Assembly: GCF_030518235.1 (NCBI RefSeq)
Contig: NZ_JAULSA010000003.1
Location: 310,001-374,000 of the forward strand
Reading direction: 5' to 3'
Source of the DNA: Saccharibacillus sp. CPCC 101409
Lineage (GTDB): Bacteria; Bacillota; Bacilli; Paenibacillales; Paenibacillaceae
Length of the DNA stretch: 64,000 nucleotides
The notes under the pieces are model-generated. The model was not told the origin of the DNA. It worked only from the letters and a program-made list of their open reading frames with translations, and made no database searches. Shown one piece after another: positions 35,322 through 44,290 of this stretch (positions are counted from its first letter, which is position 1; each line of letters begins with the position of its first letter). A program made the translations under genes and the position numbers.

Positions 35322-37967
35322 ATGAACGAATTCAAGGAGCGGCTGCTCGCGATCGAAAGCAACCAGCGCAATCTGCTGCGCGAGACGCGGGCCCTGCTCG
35401 AAGAGTACGAAGCGAGCGACCTGATCAGCGAGAACGAGAAGCTGCGCCGCCAGACCGAACAGGACAGGCGAAGGCTGGCCGAACTGCGGGCGGAAAGCGA
35501 CAAGCTGAGCAAAGAAAATTCGGAGCTGAGAATCTCGCTGACCGAGCAGATCCTGGACGAGAAGCTGAATATTCTGAGGCTGTCGAGCCGCAAGATGGAA
35601 ACGTATTTCAGCGGACAGGAAGGCGCGCAGGCGAATCGGCTCCGGCAGTTCGAAGAGCAGTCCAAAGCCCATATACATAAGATGATGACGGCTTCGAGGA
35701 AATTGGGCGAACGGGACGGCGAGGAATTCCGGCGGCAGCTGGCCGAGCTGTCGGCCGATCTCGAGCAGCGGCTGGATCGCCGGCGGCGCTGGCAGGACGA
35801 AGCGAATCTCGGCGCAAAGGAGCCGATGACGGAGGGTTACGGCCGGCTGGGAAGCGAAGGCGTCGACGAAGCGACCGTGCAGAAGCGTATCCGGCAGAAC
35901 CGGCTCGAGATGAAGATCGGCCTGAACTGGATCAACCGCCTGGCGATCCTGCTGATCCTGATCGCGGTCGGCATGGGCTTCAGCTACTCGTATTCGATGT
36001 GGTTCAACGATTATGTGCGCGGCAGCGTCTTTTTCGTATTCGGGGCGATTCTGCTGGCGGGCGGCGAATGGCTGTACCGGCGCAAACGCCGCACGTTCGC
36101 GCTCGGGCTGCTCGGAGGCGGGACGGCGGTGCTGTACGGATCGGTATTCTACAGCTATTTCCTGCTCGGCATCATCGGCATGATAACGGCGCTGCTGCTG
36201 TCCGTGCTGGTCACGCTCGCCGTCGTGCTGCTGTCGCTGCGGTACGAGTCGCGAACGATCTGCGCGCTGGGACTGGTCGGCGGCTATCTGCCGCTGCTGT
36301 CGTACGCGCTGGCCGAAGGGCTGTCGGGACCGGCCGTTTATCTGGCGATGGGGTATTTGTTCCTGCTGAATCTGCTGCTTGTGCTCGTTTCGCTGTATAA
36401 AAAATGGTCCGCCGTGCAGTATATCAGCTTCCTGCTGAACACGCCGTCGATGCTGCTGCTGGCCGGACTGGCGGACAGCCGCTGGGTAGGAGCCGCGTAC
36501 GCGTTTGTGACGTTCCTGATGTATCTGCTGGCGACGCTTGCGTATCCGTTCCGGTTCAAGCAAAAATTGGCAGAATGGGACGTGGTGCTGCTCGGCGCGA
36601 ACACGGTCGTCGGCTGCGGCGTCATGTACGGCCTGCTCGAAACGTCCGAAGGCATCGAGTTCCGGGGCCTGCTGGCGCTGCTGTTCTGCCTGCTGTACGC
36701 GGGACTCGGCTGGCTGTCGGAGAAGCATCTGCCCGGGGAAAAAGGCGCCCGCCTGCTGTTCTACGCAACTTCGCTGACGTTCGCCGTGCTCGTCGTTCCG
36801 TTCCAGCTCGGCTGGCAGTGGACGTCGCTCGGCTGGGTGGCGGAGGCCTGCGTGCTCAGCGTCTACGGCCGCCGGACCGGCTCGAAACTGCTGGAAAGAG
36901 CCGGCTGGGCCGTGATGCTGCTGTGCGTGCTGGCGTTTGTTCTGGCGGACCTGCCGCAGACGGCGCTTTACGAGCTGATCGGCGTGTCGTCGCCTTACTT
37001 TATGCCCAAATATACGATCCTTACGCTCGCCGCGCTCGGCCTGTCGGTCTTCTACGCGCTGGAGTGGCGGAGCGAAAGAGAGCATGCGCGGCGGGAGCGG
37101 GCGTCTGCGGAACCGGACGGGTCGTCCCCGGGCAGCCGGAGCGCGATCCGGCCGCATAACGCGGAGGAGCGCCGGATTCTGCTGACGTTCCGTTATGTGT
37201 CGCTCGTGAATCTGTGGTTCTACGGACTTTACGAGACGTTCTATTTGTACGACCTGTGGGTACCGGAAGACGCAGGCCATTACACCTTCTACAAAATGCT
37301 GCTCGCCGCCGCCGTCTCCGTCCTGCTGTCGCAGGCGCTGGAGCGCACGGAGCTGCTGCGGGACCGGTTCGTGTCGATCTATGCTTCGGTGCTGCACGGA
37401 ATCGGCTGCCTGATCGTCATTTTGCAAATGCTGGGCGTGCGGGTGCTGCCTTACGATCCGGCCGACCGGGCATTCGACGATTACCTGGCGCTGGCCGTTA
37501 TGATCGCGGTCAACGCCGCCGTGTTCTGGAGCGCGACGGTCCAGGCGAGAAAATGGGTGCGGCGCTACCCGGCGAGCGGCGAGTGGTATCCGGTCGGCGT
37601 GGCGGCATACGGGACGATCATGCTGACCGCGCTGCTGTCGCAGCAGCTGCGGATCGAGAATTTCGGCATGACGTACAGCATCGCGTATCTGCTGATCGCG
37701 CTGGCGTGCATCGTGTACGGCTTCCGCCGCCGCTACGTGTATATCCGCCGGATGGGTCTTGCGCTGACGCTGCTGTGCACGGCGAAGCTGCTGGCGGTCG
37801 ATCTCGGCTTGTCGGGACTGGGCAGCCGGATTATCGCGTACTTCGTGGCGGGCTTTATCCTGCTCGGCATCTCGTACGTGTATCAGCGGGTCTCGAACCG
37901 GATGGAAGAGGAGGCGGAACAAACCGGGCAGACGAAAGGAGGAGGAAGCCCCGATGCGGAATCCTAA
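35322..37967 (+). CDS. DUF2339 polytopic membrane protein
   Basis: An 881-residue protein. A coiled-coil N-terminus (about 1-170, rich in Glu/Arg/Leu heptads) precedes some 25 membrane helices starting near residue 210 (GLNWINRLAILLILIAVG). This is the DUF2339 layout. ATG 35322 has AAGGAGG nine bases upstream. The downstream DUF3999 gene overlaps by 14 bases; this pair recurs in many bacteria and probably forms one envelope complex of unknown function. Confidence 0.85.
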   Translation: MNEFKERLLAIESNQRNLLRETRALLEEYEASDLISENEKLRRQTEQDRRRLAELRAESDKLSKENSELRISLTEQILDEKLNILRLSSRKMETYFSGQEGAQANRLRQFEEQSKAHIHKMMTASRKLGERDGEEFRRQLAELSADLEQRLDRRRRWQDEANLGAKEPMTEGYGRLGSEGVDEATVQKRIRQNRLEMKIGLNWINRLAILLILIAVGMGFSYSYSMWFNDYVRGSVFFVFGAILLAGGEWLYRRKRRTFALGLLGGGTAVLYGSVFYSYFLLGIIGMITALLLSVLVTLAVVLLSLRYESRTICALGLVGGYLPLLSYALAEGLSGPAVYLAMGYLFLLNLLLVLVSLYKKWSAVQYISFLLNTPSMLLLAGLADSRWVGAAYAFVTFLMYLLATLAYPFRFKQKLAEWDVVLLGANTVVGCGVMYGLLETSEGIEFRGLLALLFCLLYAGLGWLSEKHLPGEKGARLLFYATSLTFAVLVVPFQLGWQWTSLGWVAEACVLSVYGRRTGSKLLERAGWAVMLLCVLAFVLADLPQTALYELIGVSSPYFMPKYTILTLAALGLSVFYALEWRSEREHARRERASAEPDGSSPGSRSAIRPHNAEERRILLTFRYVSLVNLWFYGLYETFYLYDLWVPEDAGHYTFYKMLLAAAVSVLLSQALERTELLRDRFVSIYASVLHGIGCLIVILQMLGVRVLPYDPADRAFDDYLALAVMIAVNAAVFWSATVQARKWVRRYPASGEWYPVGVAAYGTIMLTALLSQQLRIENFGMTYSIAYLLIALACIVYGFRRRYVYIRRMGLALTLLCTAKLLAVDLGLSGLGSRIIAYFVAGFILLGISYVYQRVSNRMEEEAEQTGQTKGGGSPDAES

Positions 37968-39384
37968 ACACGCCGCGCAGATTTGGGCGGAGCGGACGGC
38001 GGAAGCTGCTTTAAAAAGCAATCCGCGGCCGCAAGAACGGCGCAAGCGCAGCATTCAAAGATTTCTTCGGTTTGGAACCGCGATATGCGCGCTGACGCTA
38101 GCGCTCGCTCCGGCCGCTGCGCGGGAAAGCCCGGCCTCGGCTTCCGGAGCGCCCGCGCCGGGCCCGACCGGGGCGCTGTGGCCGTTCGCCAAAGACATTA
38201 CGACGGCGGAAGGCTCGGCTTACCAGGCCGTTTTTCTGGACGAAGACGTCTACGCGCGGGCGCAGGAGAATCTGGAGGACGTGCGCGTCGTCAACGCGTC
38301 CGGCGAATGGGTGCCTTACTATATCGAATCCGGCGGCGAAGACGAACGCGGACCGGAGCGTTCCTATCGGATGGAACGGGTGGACCGCGCGGACTCGGAA
38401 GACCGAAGCCGGTTCGATTTTCGGGTGGTGCCGGAAGCGGAGAACGAAGACGTTGTCGGCAGCCGGATCGTGTTTGAACTGCCGAATCGGAGCTTTCTCA
38501 AGACGGTTACGCTCGAAGGCAGCTACGACGGCAGGCGCTGGGAGCAGGCGGCCGAAGGCGAGCTGTACCGGGCGGAAGACGGCGTGAGCCGGGACGTGAT
38601 CGAGGCGGGGCGGCCGCTCAAGTACGGCTATTACCGCCTGACCGTGCCGAATAACGCGGAGGATCTGGACTTCGCCGCGGCGACGCTGGAGGATAACGGA
38701 GTCCCGCTGCGCGGGGAGCAGTACCTGCGGACGAAGGAACTGCCGTTCAACGTGGAACCGGCGCTGACGATGTCGCGGGTCGTTCTCTACAACGCGGACC
38801 GGCTCAAGATCGACCGGATCGTCGTGAACGCCGAAGCTTCCGACGGCTCCAGCGGCTTCAGCCGTTTGTTCGGTATCGAGCCGACTCCAAGCCGCAGCGC
38901 CGACGTGTTGTCGCCCAGCCGCTTGAACCGGCTTGAGCTGGACGGCAGCCGCATCGACGATACCGAGATCCTGCTGGCGGAACCCATACGCAATCCCAAA
39001 CCGACGATCGTGATCGACAACGGCGGCAACCCGCCGCTCGATATCCAGTCGATCGAAGTCGGCTACCGGGTGGACCGGATCGTGTTCGAAGACACCGGAG
39101 CGGGACCGTACCGCCTGGTTTACGGCGCGGAAGGGCAGGAGCTGCCCCGCTACGATATCGCCGACTTCCGGGCGCAGATCGAGCGGGACGGCCCGGTCCA
39201 GGCTTCGCTCGGCAAAGAATCGGCCGAAGCGTTCACCCCGGCCGACTCCCGGCCGGGAACCGACCCTTCCGGCGGCGCCAGAGTCGGAGCGAAAGCTTCG
39301 CTCCAGATCCTGTTCAACATCGTGATCGTCGCCGTGGCCCTGCTGCTGATCGTGCTGGTGGGCAGAAAGATGCGGAAGAGGTAG
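37954..39384 (+). CDS. DUF3999 family exported protein
   Basis: A 476-residue exported, membrane-anchored protein. A signal-like helix (about 42-58) leads into beta-rich extracellular domains (WPFAKDITTAEGSAYQAVFL, then galactose-binding-like segments), and a single membrane helix lies at the C-terminus (about 450-470) before MRKR. It is the usual partner of DUF2339. The long basic N-terminal extension before the signal is unusual; a later start is possible, but AAAGGAGGAGG fits the listed ATG. Confidence 0.8.
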   Translation: MRNPKHAAQIWAERTAEAALKSNPRPQERRKRSIQRFLRFGTAICALTLALAPAAARESPASASGAPAPGPTGALWPFAKDITTAEGSAYQAVFLDEDVYARAQENLEDVRVVNASGEWVPYYIESGGEDERGPERSYRMERVDRADSEDRSRFDFRVVPEAENEDVVGSRIVFELPNRSFLKTVTLEGSYDGRRWEQAAEGELYRAEDGVSRDVIEAGRPLKYGYYRLTVPNNAEDLDFAAATLEDNGVPLRGEQYLRTKELPFNVEPALTMSRVVLYNADRLKIDRIVVNAEASDGSSGFSRLFGIEPTPSRSADVLSPSRLNRLELDGSRIDDTEILLAEPIRNPKPTIVIDNGGNPPLDIQSIEVGYRVDRIVFEDTGAGPYRLVYGAEGQELPRYDIADFRAQIERDGPVQASLGKESAEAFTPADSRPGTDPSGGARVGAKASLQILFNIVIVAVALLLIVLVGRKMRKR

Positions 39385-39447
39385 GCAGAGAGACGAATAG
39401 GCAGAGAGACGAATAGGCAGAGAGACGAATAGGCAGAGAGACGAATA
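39384..39447. repeat. 16-bp tandem repeat, four copies
   Basis: GGCAGAGAGACGAATA is repeated four times without change, starting on the last base of the DUF3999 stop codon, and is followed by a degenerate GGCGGAG copy. It is non-coding. Confidence 0.9.
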
Positions 39448-39547
39448 GGCGGAGATGCGGAGATGCGGGGGCGGATTCGCCTTCCGCTCGGCGGTATAAC
39501 GCGACCGGAGCGAAGTCCTGCGGCGAGTCGATGGTGCAGGATCGGCG

Positions 39548-39745
39548 ATTGATGCATATCCGCAACAAATTCGGCGCTTTGAGGAATATGCGGCATCATT
39601 GATGCGTATCCGCACTAATTTTCGAGAGAATCGGGCTTTTTAGGGGAAATATGCCTGATTCGGTCTCCATTTGTTGCGCATTTGCATGATTGATTGGATA
39701 TGAAAGGATATGGGCCGAATTTGATGCCTATTTGCACAAATGGCT
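39548..39745. repeat. Array 2 of four phased palindromes (50/72/50 spacing)
   Basis: Units start at 39550, 39600, 39672 and 39722; right-arm GCA starts at 39562, 39612, 39684 and 39734, exactly 50, 72 and 50 bases apart. Units 1 and 2 share TGATGC-N-TATCCGCA; units 3 and 4 share ATTTGCA in the second half. The consensus matches array 1. The middle gap also shares CCTGAT, 17-18 bases before unit 3, with array 1. It lies in a convergent intergenic region. Confidence 0.8.
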
Positions 39746-39893
39746 CGCTTGTTGTGCCGCGAAACTTCGTACCTGATCCATTGGCAAAGTCTCCAATAGA
39801 TTTACTGATTCGGGTGAATCGCAACTAAACCGTATGCAATCCACCCGAACGAAAACTCTTTATCTGAGTGAGACAAGCTGCTGGCTTTCTAAA

Positions 39894-39938
39894 AAAGAAC
39901 CTTCGTTACCGCTTGAATCGCGGAGACGAAGGTTCTTT
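39894..39938 (-). terminator. Terminator similar to the one at 7818
   Basis: Perfect 13-bp arms AAAGAACCTTCGT and ACGAAGGTTCTTT enclose a second small stem (CCGC/GCGG). Six T follow on the minus strand. It terminates the short minus-strand gene at 39979. Confidence 0.8.
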
Positions 39939-39978
39939 GCGTTTCGTGAAAAGTTTGCGGGCTGCGCTCTTTTATCGA

Positions 39979-40161
39979 TCAGGCGAAAAAGGTATGCTCG
40001 GCTTTCCACTTGTAAATCATTACTACGGCAAGCGGATAGCATAAACCCGACGTAACCGCAGTAACCAGCCAGCCCAGAATGCTCCAGCCTATGTACTGCG
40101 CCAGTCCCCCATCGAAATAAGATTCGTTTTCCCGTCCCCCGACGTTGATATTAAAATTCAC
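39979..40161 (-). pseudogene. Short DUF898-like membrane protein, probably truncated
   Basis: Sixty residues with two short hydrophobic segments (IGWSILGWLVTAVTSGLCYP, LAVVMIYKWKAEHT) resembling the start of a DUF898 repeat, which normally continues for several more helices. Here the frame ends in FFA at once after WKAEHT. The GTG start has no good ribosome binding site. A remnant is most likely, although a genuine small membrane protein cannot be excluded since a terminator follows. Confidence 0.5.
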
Positions 40162-40283
40162 TGCTGTACTTATGGATCTACAACCTTATAGACGCGCTTC
40201 ATAATGCCGGAATAAAGAAAGCTGGAACAAACAAGGTCGAACGGGTAAGGTAAAAAGAGAGTCAATCGAAGGAGGATCATACC

Positions 40284-40985
40284 ATGCAGGGCAACCAGGA
40301 TCATGAAGAAGCGGGGAAATACGGGGAGATCAAGCGGCAGCTGCTGGACGCGTATCAATTCCGGCACGCGGTCAAAGATTTCGATCCGGCGTATAAGATC
40401 GCGCCGGAGGATTTCGAATTTATTCTGGAAGCGGGGCGGCTGTCGCCGAGTTCGTACGGCTTCGAGCCGTGGAAGTTCGTGGTGGTGCAGAGCCCCGGGC
40501 TGCGCGACAGAATCGCGCCGCACGCCGGCGGCGCGCGGCGACAGCTGGCTTCGGCCAGCCACGCGATTCTCGTGCTGGCGCGTCTGCCGCGGGACATGGT
40601 CGCGGATTCCGACTATATCTCGCACATGCTGAGCGAGGTGCAGAAGCTGCCGCCGGAGATTGCGCAGGCGAAGCGCGCGACATACGACGCATTTCTGCGC
40701 ACGGGATTTGCGCTCCAGGGAAACGAGCGGGCCATGTTCGAATGGGCCTGCCGCCAGACGTACCTGGCGCTCGGCAATATGATGACCGCCGCCGCGGCGA
40801 TCGGCATCGACTCCTGCCCGATGGAGGGTTTCGTCAAGCACGAGCTGGAGCGCGTGCTGACGGAAGAAGGCGCGCTGGACGCCGAGCACTTCGGCCTGGC
40901 CTGCATGGCCGCCTTCGGCCGCCGCGCCGGCGAAGCGCCGCCCAAGACGCGGCGGGAGAAATCCGAAGTCGTCGAGTGGCGGTAA
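40284..40985 (+). CDS. Nitroreductase family protein
   Basis: A 233-residue FMN-dependent NAD(P)H oxidoreductase. The FMN-phosphate motif FRHAVKDFDP is at about 27-36, the substrate/FMN region is EAGRLSPSSYGFEPWKFVVV, and the C-terminal half has the expected LALGNMMTAAAAIGIDSCPMEGF. AAGGAGG precedes ATG 40284. It is monocistronic and may reduce quinones or nitroaromatics; physiological substrate is unknown. Confidence 0.9.
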   Translation: MQGNQDHEEAGKYGEIKRQLLDAYQFRHAVKDFDPAYKIAPEDFEFILEAGRLSPSSYGFEPWKFVVVQSPGLRDRIAPHAGGARRQLASASHAILVLARLPRDMVADSDYISHMLSEVQKLPPEIAQAKRATYDAFLRTGFALQGNERAMFEWACRQTYLALGNMMTAAAAIGIDSCPMEGFVKHELERVLTEEGALDAEHFGLACMAAFGRRAGEAPPKTRREKSEVVEWR

Positions 40986-41097
40986 GTGCCGGGTTTATAA
41001 ATCAGCTTTCAAGCGCCCCGGCATGAGGCGCGGAGCACAGCGTCGGTAAGCAAGCGAAGCATTCCGCCGACTCCGCGACGCAATCCGAACAAAGAGG

Positions 41098-41144
41098 AAT
41101 AAGCCGGACTTCCTTCTCCTGGCAGAGCGGGAATCCGGCTTATT
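41098..41144. terminator. Convergent stem-loop
   Basis: AATAAGCCGGA (41098-41108) pairs with TCCGGCTTATT (41134-41144), with extra pairing inside. T-runs are short on both strands, so strength as a terminator is uncertain. It separates the nitroreductase gene from the convergent BNR-repeat gene. Confidence 0.6.
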
Positions 41145-41234
41145 TGTCGTGCCGTCGATTCGCATTCCAGTTCATTGCCGCTGTTCGCGATTTGTTCTTC
41201 GATCCGCCGCAGCGCCTTTTCGTACGATCCGATT

Positions 41235-43508
41235 TTATTTCGATTTACCGGCGGCTTGTGCGGCGGCTCCGCTCACCAGCGTCCAGTTCCGGCCGCCGTC
41301 TTCAGTGCACAGCAGGCCGCCGCGGGTCAGAATCCAGCCGTGCAGATTGTCTATAAAGTCCATCCGGATATCCTGCTCGTCCAGACCGATCGTCGCGTCA
41401 AAAGGATGATCGGTCCATGAGCCGCCGCCGTTTTGCGTTACAAGCAGATGGTACTCAGCGGATACTCCCGGCTTCAAAGAGTCCGTTAAGGCCAACAGAT
41501 AGCCATTGTCGGCGTCCGGATAAACGGCGGCAAGCGGCTCGGACCATTCCCCGTTCCAGCGCCCGGATTCCGTCCATGCGCCGCTGCCGATTTTTTTGCG
41601 GAAAAATCTCGTCTCCTCGCCAGGTCCGCTCATTTCGAAGCCCTGCAGTTCGCTGCCGCCGCGCAGAGCGTACATGAAGACCTCCGCCTGCAAATCATCC
41701 TCGCTGCGCGACCAGGTTACGCCGCCATCGGCCGTTCGCATAATGACGACCTTCCGTCCGTCCGAATACATAAGCGTACCGTGCAGCCGGTCGGCGAAGC
41801 GAAGCTGCACCCTGTCGTTCGCGACCGTTGCATCTTTGCCCGCCGGCAGAGCGCTGGTCTCGAAGCTTTTGCCGCCGTCGGAGGTGTGCAGCAGGTCAAG
41901 CTTTGATTTGAATGTCTGCTCGTTAGTCGAGTAAACGGCGATCCATCCTTCGCTGCGGTCGATAAAATCCATCCCGTACAAGCGCTGTCGCTCTCCGAAC
42001 TTGTAGCTTTTCGTCCAGGTCCGGCCGCCGTCTTCGGTGCGCAGCAGCCGATTCTCGCCGTTGATCGTCCCCAGGCCGAAGCCGGCCTGTTCGTCGACGA
42101 ACGAAATCTCCCGCGCCGGCAGGATGGACGGATAAACCGGCGACCAGGATTGTCCGCCGTCGTCCGTCCGCACAAGGTAGTCCGCGGCTGCGCTGCGGGT
42201 ACCGACCGCATAGCCGTTCCCGTCCGCAAAATGCTGCGCAAAGCTCACGTCGTCGCCCGCTTTCAGACTGCTTTCGAACGTTTTGCCGCCGTCGCTCGTC
42301 ATCATCAATCCGCCTTCGATCGGCCCCGCGCCGGGCGAAGCCGCGATCCAGCCGCTGCGGCCGTCGACGAAATCGAGCGCCGTCAGGGTCGGGCGTCCGC
42401 TGCGCAGCTTGCTCTGCGCTTTCTTCCAGGTCTTGCCCCCGTCGCTCGTCCGGTACAGATCGCCCGCCAGCATGCTCGGATCGTGCGTCAGCAGAAAGCC
42501 GTTTTTGGCGTCGGCAAAGTCCAGTCCGCCGCTGCGCAGCTGGCTGCTGTCGCTGTTCTCTTCGTCCACCGGTCCGGCGGCCAGCTGCCTGGTCCAGGAT
42601 TTGCCGCCGTCGGTCGTATGCAGCACCGCGACGACAAGCGCGTCCACCGCGCCTTTGCGCGGAGGCATGACGCCGGATACCCAGACGTTTCCGCTGCCGG
42701 AATGCGTCAGGTGCTGGGGCACAAAGCCCTCCTGCCCGAGCGAAGCGGCCTTCCAACTGCGGCCGTCGGTCGTGGTCAGCAGTTTGCCGTTTACGATCGC
42801 ATAGCCGTTCTTGGCGCTGCTCATCATCAGGTCGTTCCGGGCGGGGAAAGTGTCCTGATAATTGGCTTTCCCGCTCCACTGGGTCTGCCAGGTCCGGCCG
42901 CCGTCCGACGTATGTACGATCCGCGCGCTTGTGTAGTACGGCGTAAGATCGCGCTCTTCGGGGCCGTCGTAAACCAGCGCCCAGCCGCTGTCGGCGCTGA
43001 CCGGGTCGAGTCCTGCGGCGTAACGACCGGGCATCGTCCGTTCCGCGCTCCAGCTTGCCGCGCCGTCCCGGGTCGTCAGCAGGCGCAGCGGCTGCTTGGC
43101 GCGATCCGGAACGGGAGAGTCCGCTCGGACGATCCAGCCTGTCTTTCCGTTCAGAAAACGCATCTGCTCGATGCTCGAAGGCACGGCGGAGGCATCGGCC
43201 AATGCCCGGCTGCCGTCTTGTACGAACGTATTCTGTGCGTCCGCCTGCATCTGCGCCGTTTTGGACGAGGCTCCCGATCGTGCGGCGCCGGCGGTTCCTT
43301 TTTGCGCGGACAAGTTTGTCGAGGCTTTATCGGCGGCTCCGCCTCCGTCGGATTTTTGCGCAGGCTGCGCCGCCGTCAGCAGTACGGCCGCCTCCGCCAG
43401 ACTCGCTTTTTCCGTTGTCGTGATTGTCGATCCCGTTCCCGCGCCGCCCAGAATCAGCAGGCTTGCGCCCAGCAGGGCGAATATCGAATTGGCATTCGGT
43501 CCGATCAT
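41235..43508 (-). CDS. BNR/sortilin-like beta-propeller protein, membrane-anchored
   Basis: A 757-residue exported protein. An N-terminal hydrophobic helix (about 8-28) is followed by a Ser/Ala/Lys-rich low-complexity stretch to about residue 105. Then come about ten BNR-type Asp-box motifs of the form TSDGGRTW, TTDGGKSW, SDGGKTW, EDGGRTW spread to the C-terminus. This gives a large beta-propeller of the VPS10/Ycf48-like class. No catalytic sialidase residues are evident. AAAGGAGC precedes ATG 43508. The role outside the cell is unknown; binding or assembly is more likely than catalysis. Confidence 0.8.
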   Translation of the reverse strand: MIGPNANSIFALLGASLLILGGAGTGSTITTTEKASLAEAAVLLTAAQPAQKSDGGGAADKASTNLSAQKGTAGAARSGASSKTAQMQADAQNTFVQDGSRALADASAVPSSIEQMRFLNGKTGWIVRADSPVPDRAKQPLRLLTTRDGAASWSAERTMPGRYAAGLDPVSADSGWALVYDGPEERDLTPYYTSARIVHTSDGGRTWQTQWSGKANYQDTFPARNDLMMSSAKNGYAIVNGKLLTTTDGRSWKAASLGQEGFVPQHLTHSGSGNVWVSGVMPPRKGAVDALVVAVLHTTDGGKSWTRQLAAGPVDEENSDSSQLRSGGLDFADAKNGFLLTHDPSMLAGDLYRTSDGGKTWKKAQSKLRSGRPTLTALDFVDGRSGWIAASPGAGPIEGGLMMTSDGGKTFESSLKAGDDVSFAQHFADGNGYAVGTRSAAADYLVRTDDGGQSWSPVYPSILPAREISFVDEQAGFGLGTINGENRLLRTEDGGRTWTKSYKFGERQRLYGMDFIDRSEGWIAVYSTNEQTFKSKLDLLHTSDGGKSFETSALPAGKDATVANDRVQLRFADRLHGTLMYSDGRKVVIMRTADGGVTWSRSEDDLQAEVFMYALRGGSELQGFEMSGPGEETRFFRKKIGSGAWTESGRWNGEWSEPLAAVYPDADNGYLLALTDSLKPGVSAEYHLLVTQNGGGSWTDHPFDATIGLDEQDIRMDFIDNLHGWILTRGGLLCTEDGGRNWTLVSGAAAQAAGKSK

Positions 43509-43895
43509 ACCGTCAGCTCCTTTGGTTATGATAAAGATGATCCGTTTGGGCAGAAAAATAGAAAGGGCGCCGGAAACGCTCCATGCGCCTTACCCATTGT
43601 CGGGTTTTGCGCCGTCCGGTTCAACCGGGAGGCTGTCATATTAGATTCCAGTTTTGTAACCTGCTGGAGCTTCGAGGGGCGGACGTGTGAAGCGGATTGG
43701 AGGGGAGGCAGATATTGAAAAAGGGCGGAAGAGATAAGGGAGAGCAGAATTAACATATAAAATCGGCTGCCGCACAGCCCAAGTTGGATCAAGTCCGTAC
43801 TTGTGTTGTGTGTAAAAACAAAGGGGACCGCGTCCTTACGACGCTTGATGGCGGTTCCGATATTCAAGATTGCCGGAGCGTTATCGTATTGCAGC
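43509..43895. other. Intergenic stretch without recognised gene
   Basis: Between the BNR-repeat gene start and array 3 I see no convincing gene, terminator or repeat. Open frames here on either strand lack ribosome binding sites and recognisable sequence. Promoter elements for the minus-strand BNR gene should be near 43520-43600 but are not clear. Confidence 0.5.
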
Positions 43896-43900
43896 AGAGC

Positions 43901-44095
43901 TTGTTGTCGGTAAGGCAACATTTATCAAAAAAATCCAAACTATTCGATAAAATGTTGCTTTCACGCATACATTTTGGCGCGAAAATCGACAAAAACGCAG
44001 ATTTTCCCTCAAAATATGTTCCAAACGTCAACATTTTACGGCCAAGTTTCTTTTTTTGCCGGAAATGTTGCCCTCACGCTCACATTTTCCGGCGC
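43901..44095. repeat. Array 3 of four phased palindromes (51/62/51 spacing)
   Basis: Right arms ACATTT start at 43918, 43969, 44031 and 44082, exactly 51, 62 and 51 bases apart. Left arms are TGTTG (43902, 43953, 44066) or TGTT (44017). The clearest unit is AAAATGT-N13-ACATTTT (43949-43975). Units 2 and 4 share GTTGC and TCACGC in the interior. ATTTT followed by GGC or CGGC ends units 2-4, as in the other arrays. An extra AAAATC...GATTTT palindrome lies at 43982-44005. Confidence 0.75.
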
Positions 44096-44178
44096 GCCTT
44101 AGAAGGTGACCTGCACAATGCGGAAATAAAGAGAAACTCTATGATTTTCTGCAATGCACCTATTCCGTAAAGCCGAAA

Positions 44179-44203
44179 AGCCGGCTCCACGAAGGACCGG
44201 CTT
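44179..44203 (-). terminator. Probable terminator of the formate-THF ligase gene
   Basis: AAGCCGG (44179-44185) and CCGGCTT (44197-44203) form the stem; on the minus strand TTTTC follows. It is 90 bases after the stop codon. Confidence 0.6.
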
Positions 44204-44290
44204 CTCCAACAAACCATCGCCTGCCGCAAATTACGGCCTGCCGTCAACGAACCGCCTTCTGCGCCGCGCCGCGCGCACACAGGCTTCCGC

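Noticed and set aside
35283-38054. 923-codon open frame antisense to the DUF2339 gene
   Set aside because: Shadow frame with Gln/Arg-rich nonsense sequence; the plus-strand gene has a clear start site and domain structure.
43526-43921. 131-codon minus-strand frame upstream of the BNR gene
   Set aside because: No ribosome binding site, no recognisable sequence, and it runs into array 3.
43784-44170. 128-codon open frame over array 3
   Set aside because: It runs through the palindromes, has no ribosome binding site and no plausible protein character.
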